A stretch of DNA of 18,711 bases, from NCBI GenBank assembly GCA_027019685.1, contig JALUWH010000054.1, positions 1 to 18,711 of the forward strand, read 5' to 3'. Below are positions 15,522 to 18,711 of this stretch, piece by piece. Position numbers and translations under genes: made by a program. The notes under the pieces are model-generated. The model was not told the DNA's origin. It ran no database searches and was given only the letters and a program-made list of their open reading frames with translations. Source of the stretch: Ghiorsea sp. GTDB taxonomy: Bacteria > Pseudomonadota > Zetaproteobacteria > Mariprofundales > Mariprofundaceae. Positions within the stretch are counted from its first letter, which is position 1. Every line of letters begins with the position of its first letter.

Positions 15522-16073
15522 TTATTCTGAACTCGAAATACCTAACATACGCAACAATGTTCTATCTTTATCTAAAAAGTGATGTTTTAAAGCTGCCGCC
15601 GTATGTAAAGCAACAAAGCCCATAAACGCCCATGCTAAAACCCAATGTGCTTTACCCAAAAACACTGCACTTGCTTGTTCTATATTCCACAAAGCTGGAA
15701 CCTCAAACCAAGTAAATACTGCAATACCACGTCCATCTGCAGTGACCATCAAATAGCCACTTAACATCAAAACAAACATGAAAATATAGTGCAACCTATG
15801 CACCAACAAACCCATAACCTTTTCAAAAGACTGCCCATAAATTTCTGGAACTGGGTTGCTCAAACGCCATAACAATCGAACAATGAAGAGCAACATCAAC
15901 ATAACCCCCACGCTTATATGCAAAGCAGGTGCAGCTTTATACCACGCATCAACATATGTCAGCTCTACCATATAAAGACCAAGTCCAAACATGGCGAATA
16001 CCAATAGCGCCATCAGCCAATGAAGTATAATCGTAACCCAACCATACGCAGTTTCAGTGTTTCTAAGCTGCAT
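15522..16073 (-). CDS. Cytochrome b561 (CybB family)
   Basis: This 183-residue protein has four membrane helices with the histidines expected to bind two b haems: His18 (ILHWLM), His52 (ALHISVG), His143 (KAHW) and His157 (ALHTAAALKHH). YGWVTIILHWLMALLVF is the usual first helix. Bacterial cytochrome b561 acts as a quinol:electron-acceptor oxidoreductase in the inner membrane. The start ATG 16073 is preferred because AGGAG lies 5 nt upstream and MQLRNTETAYGW is a typical N-terminus; the frame extends nine codons further. It is the first gene of the six-gene cluster, facing the LysR gene, and its haem needs fit the hemJ gene elsewhere in the window only in a general way. Confidence 0.93.
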   Translation of the reverse strand: MQLRNTETAYGWVTIILHWLMALLVFAMFGLGLYMVELTYVDAWYKAAPALHISVGVMLMLLFIVRLLWRLSNPVPEIYGQSFEKVMGLLVHRLHYIFMFVLMLSGYLMVTADGRGIAVFTWFEVPALWNIEQASAVFLGKAHWVLAWAFMGFVALHTAAALKHHFLDKDRTLLRMLGISSSE

Positions 16074-16100
16074 TGTTACTCCTAACACACCTTGCATCAT

Positions 16101-16185
16101 ATTGTAAATTAGAATTATTCACCCTATCATGATAGTAAAAAAGCATATATAGTTCATCATTATGATTGATATTTTCAATATATTG
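16101..16185. promoter_or_regulatory. Divergent LysR/cytochrome b561 control region with palindromes
   Basis: The 120-bp gap between the two start codons holds three short palindromes. These are TATCATGATA (16125-16134, perfect), ATCAT-T-ATGAT (16156-16166) and CAATATATTG (16176-16185, perfect). The first two share the ATCATnATGAT-like core. On the minus strand TACAAT (16101-16106) could be the -10 box for the operon. The matching -35 position is poor and adjoins the TATCATGATA site, the arrangement expected for an activator-dependent promoter. LysR regulators usually bind such divergent gaps and control both genes. Binding is inferred. Confidence 0.5.
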
Positions 16186-16193
16186 GGCTCAAT

Positions 16194-17093
16194 ATGACCT
16201 TAGAGCAGTTAAAGTACCTTGATGCTATCGTAAAACATAGGAGTTTTCGTGCTGCTGCGGAGGCGGTATTTCGCAGTCAGTCATCATTAAGCATAAGCAT
16301 CCAAAAACTTGAACAAGAATTAAACATCAAACTCTTTGAACGCAGTGGTTATCGCCCAACATTAACCCATGCAGGCAAAGCCATTTACCAAAAAGTAAAA
16401 AAAACACTCAATCATAGCCGTGAAATACATGATTTAGCTCGTCACCTTTCCCAAGGGCATGAGGCAGAGCTTCGTTTAGCTATCAGTGGCATTATTCCCA
16501 TTGAACCTATCATTACCACCTTAAACCATATCAATCATAAGCATCCTGAAACACGTATTACTTTATTACTGGAAAACTTAAACGGTATTATGGAACGTGT
16601 TTATGATGATGATGCAGATATTGCGATTACCGACGCTTTTGAGCCCAATGTACAATATGAAGGGATTCATTTAACGGAAATTCCTTTTGTTACTGTTATA
16701 CCAAGCACATCCAAGTGGGCACAATGCACAAAAAACATGAGCGAAGAAGCTTTAGAAAATGAAACCATGATTATTGTGCGTGATACCAGTCATCACTCCA
16801 CTCGCATGAGTAAGGGTGTGCTGGAGGGTACACCACAGTGGGTTGTTAATGATTTTGAAACCAAACGGCGTATTCTTTGCTCAGGTAAGGGTTGGGGAAG
16901 AATGCCGCTACATCTCGTCCAAGAAGACATTGCTCAAGGTAGGTTATCTGCACTTCAATTTGACGCTGCTCAAACCTTCAGCGTACCTATACACCTAGTC
17001 AGGAAAAACAATAAGTTTGTGGGTCCTGTAGAACAAATGTTATGGTCAACCCTTCAGGACATTGGTTGGAAAGCTCCACCTGCCACAATCTAA
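16194..17093 (+). CDS. LysR-type transcriptional regulator, YhaJ-like
   Basis: The 299-residue protein has the LysR winged helix-turn-helix at residues 1-60 (LEQLKYLDAIVKHRSFRAAAEAV, SQSSLSISIQKLEQELNIKLFERS) and a periplasmic-binding-protein-like effector domain (about 88-295). The region VNDFETKRRILCSGKGWGRMPLHLVQEDIAQGRL (split over about 217-250) resembles the matching part of E. coli YhaJ, the regulator encoded next to yqjG and yhaK. YhaJ responds to hydroquinone-like products of dinitrotoluene breakdown. The gene is divergent from the cytochrome b561-led operon, the usual LysR layout, so it very likely controls it. The ATG has no strong Shine-Dalgarno. Its 3' end lies 10 bp from that of the convergent outer membrane protein gene. 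Confidence 0.92.
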   Translation: MTLEQLKYLDAIVKHRSFRAAAEAVFRSQSSLSISIQKLEQELNIKLFERSGYRPTLTHAGKAIYQKVKKTLNHSREIHDLARHLSQGHEAELRLAISGIIPIEPIITTLNHINHKHPETRITLLLENLNGIMERVYDDDADIAITDAFEPNVQYEGIHLTEIPFVTVIPSTSKWAQCTKNMSEEALENETMIIVRDTSHHSTRMSKGVLEGTPQWVVNDFETKRRILCSGKGWGRMPLHLVQEDIAQGRLSALQFDAAQTFSVPIHLVRKNNKFVGPVEQMLWSTLQDIGWKAPPATI

Positions 17094-17103
17094 AACTCTT
17101 TCA

Positions 17104-17646
17104 TCAATAATAATAAAACTCAAAACTAGCCGTAATACCATATATGGATACACCACTAATACTGGTCGTACTTTGGTCACTATTTTTACGGTATTGCATC
17201 AACTCTGTATTAAACACAAAGGATTCATTGGGTATATGATAAGCAAAACCTAGCCCATAGCTGGGTGAAGTGTCGGCATAGGTTAACCCAGCAATATCCA
17301 TAGATATGGTACTGACCCCCAATAAAGCATATATATTAAGGTGACGCGTCACTTCCATACTGGGTTTAAGCAGATACGATGTATAATTATTTATACTACC
17401 GCTAAATGTTGAAAGTTGCCCACCAAAACCCAAGCGAACTTCTGCACCAAGGTTTGGGCTAATCCAATTTAAAGTGCTGCCTGCTGTAAAATGAAAAGCT
17501 GGTGTTGTCGCTTTACTTCCTGCCAAATCAGCTTGTAGCCCTGATGCGCCCAGTGCAAAATAAGGATCAATATTCATTTGGCTTGCCCAAGCTGGTGATG
17601 CACCCCCCATCATCCATAACATCATAAACCACTTATACTTTTTCAT
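17104..17646 (-). CDS. Small beta-barrel outer membrane protein
   Basis: The 180-residue protein begins with a signal peptide (about 1-22, cleavage after AWA). The rest is a run of short alternating hydrophobic, Gly-rich beta strands, such as YFALGASGLQADL, LGAEVRLGFGGQLS, LNIYALLGVSTISM and YGITASFEFYYY. It ends in aromatic residues, the usual outer membrane insertion signal. Size and pattern fit an eight-stranded OmpA/OmpW-like barrel (OMP_b-brl type); the function is unknown. The ATG follows AGGGG at about 7 nt. It begins 10 bp after the coaBC stop, so it is probably cotranscribed with coaBC. Confidence 0.82.
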   Translation of the reverse strand: MKKYKWFMMLWMMGGASPAWASQMNIDPYFALGASGLQADLAGSKATTPAFHFTAGSTLNWISPNLGAEVRLGFGGQLSTFSGSINNYTSYLLKPSMEVTRHLNIYALLGVSTISMDIAGLTYADTSPSYGLGFAYHIPNESFVFNTELMQYRKNSDQSTTSISGVSIYGITASFEFYYY

Positions 17647-17656
17647 CTTCTAACCC

Positions 17657-18711
17657 CTATCTCTCATCTTGCAGACCATGGATAAACTGTATCAAATACT
17701 TTGTAAAACTTGCCTTTGGCATACACTCAATCACTTCTTGGCATTGTTTGCTTACCCACCAACCTGAGGCAAGATTATTGCCCATATTCGACACATCATT
17801 AGCAACAATGGCATCCACACCTTTACGCTGTAATTTTTCTTGCGCAAACTCCACATGATTTTCACTTTCTGCGGCAAATGCAACCACTTGCCGTGGACGT
17901 TGCTTCATCTTAGCCACTGCTGCAACAATATCAGGGTTCTCAATCAATTCGACTTGCATATGACCACTGCCCTGACGTTTTAATTTATGCTGCAAAGGTT
18001 TTGCAAAACGAAAATCACTCACGGCTGCAGTCGCCACAAATACATCCACACCTTTTGCCGCAGCCACACAAGCATCCAACATCTCTGTTGCACTTTCCAC
18101 ATCCACCCGCTGCACATCATGCCGTGTTTTTGGTGTACCTGGACCTGCAACCAAACACACACTTGCGCCTTGCATAGCTGCCGCATCAGCCAGCATTGCC
18201 CCCAAGGTTCCCGTGGCACGGTTGCTCATGGTACGTACCGCATCCCAAGCTTCAACCGTAGGACCTGCATTGATAACCCAGCGCTGCCCTTTTAATTCCT
18301 GATTGCTTAATAATGGCAAAAGACTTTGCATGATTAATTCAGGTTCTGCCAAACGACCAGCACCTTGTTCGCCACATGCCAATTCACCAGAAGTAGGTTC
18401 GACAACTGTATAACCGCTTTCTTTTAAAGCTTTCACATTCCGTTGCGTCGCATCAGCCGACCACATAGAAACATTCATTGCAGGTGCTAACAACACAGGT
18501 TTTTCATTTGCCAGCATGAGCGTGGTTAACAAGTCATCGGCAATACCGTGTGTTACTTTTGCTAAAAGGTTGCTGGTCACAGGTACTAGCACCACAGCAT
18601 CAGCCCAGCGTACCAATTGAATATGCCCCATGCCATGTTGTTCGGTTAAATCAAATAAGCTGGTGTGCACTTTATTGCCCGACAAGGCTTCAAAGGTAAG
18701 CGGTGTGACAA
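17657..18711 (-). CDS. coaBC: Phosphopantothenoylcysteine decarboxylase / phosphopantothenate-cysteine ligase, C-terminal part
   Basis: The frame runs off the right edge and begins in VTPLTFEALSGNKVH, so about 50-60 N-terminal residues are missing. The CoaC flavoprotein part retains the catalytic His in MGHIQLVRWAD, the substrate-clamp PAMNVSMW and the Cys in ELACGEQGAGR. The CoaB ligase part shows NAGPTVEAWDAVRTMSN, AAVSDFR, the Lys in HKLKRQ, IENPDIVAAVA and IVANDV. Together these make 4'-phosphopantetheine from phosphopantothenate and cysteine in coenzyme A synthesis. The ATG at 18685 in this frame is not used as the start because homology continues upstream to the window edge. Confidence 0.95.
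   Translation of the reverse strand, partial: VTPLTFEALSGNKVHTSLFDLTEQHGMGHIQLVRWADAVVLVPVTSNLLAKVTHGIADDLLTTLMLANEKPVLLAPAMNVSMWSADATQRNVKALKESGYTVVEPTSGELACGEQGAGRLAEPELIMQSLLPLLSNQELKGQRWVINAGPTVEAWDAVRTMSNRATGTLGAMLADAAAMQGASVCLVAGPGTPKTRHDVQRVDVESATEMLDACVAAAKGVDVFVATAAVSDFRFAKPLQHKLKRQGSGHMQVELIENPDIVAAVAKMKQRPRQVVAFAAESENHVEFAQEKLQRKGVDAIVANDVSNMGNNLASGWWVSKQCQEVIECMPKASFTKYLIQFIHGLQDER

Noticed and set aside
16074..16100. Nine-codon upstream start for cytochrome b561
   Set aside because: ATG 16073 has AGGAG at 5 nt and gives the usual family N-terminus; the upstream start has neither.
17987..18295. Plus-strand 102-codon frame inside coaBC
   Set aside because: His/Cys/Thr-rich translation antisense to the conserved CoaB domain; no ribosome binding site.
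1..18711. CRISPR arrays, tRNA or rRNA genes, insertion sequences and prophage genes
   Set aside because: No regularly spaced repeats, cloverleaf or rRNA sequence, transposase or integrase frame was seen on either strand.

Overview
The window reads as chromosomal DNA of a Gram-negative proteobacterium. It carries a lipobox lipoprotein, an exported DsbC, a YceI periplasmic protein, a beta-barrel outer membrane protein, HemJ-type haem synthesis and clear Shine-Dalgarno sites. By eye the base composition is moderately AT-rich (roughly 40 % GC). The mix of housekeeping genes (purH, coaBC, hemJ, dsbC) and redox genes would fit a gamma- or zetaproteobacterium, but nothing here fixes the genus. No rRNA, tRNA, CRISPR array, transposase or phage gene was seen.

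Layout. 1-429 (-): start of an Ig-repeat surface lipoprotein that runs off the left edge. 591-2980: a NarL/LuxR-type response regulator (+) and a membrane hybrid histidine kinase (-), tail to tail with overlapping 3' ends. A perfect 20-bp palindrome lies in the divergent gap between the lipoprotein and the regulator. 3234-6865: an anion-transport region with a STAS-domain remnant of a second SulP gene, a ClC-family gene and an intact SulP transporter. 7072-8517: hemJ, and dsbC with a strong terminator. 8598-9701: a cyclic-nucleotide-binding protein without a DNA-binding domain. 9845-12313: purH, a nucleoside deaminase and a small unknown protein.

12334-17093 is the most coherent block. Six closely spaced minus-strand genes encode cytochrome b561, a double-CDGSH Fe-S protein, a YceI protein, glutathionyl-hydroquinone reductase, pirin and a nitroreductase. 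A divergent LysR regulator faces them across a 120-bp gap rich in palindromes. The content parallels the E. coli yqjG-yhaHIJK neighbourhood (hydroquinone reductase, LysR regulator YhaJ, pirin YhaK) and suggests a quinone/electrophile stress module linking membrane, periplasmic and cytoplasmic redox proteins. The window closes with a small beta-barrel outer membrane protein and the C-terminal part of CoaBC, which runs off the right edge.

Most genes belong to well-known families. The points that stand out are the 20-bp operator-like palindrome next to the two-component genes, the LysR-quinone module, the decayed SulP paralog beside a ClC gene, and the deaminase whose homologous N-terminus seems to lack a normal start codon.
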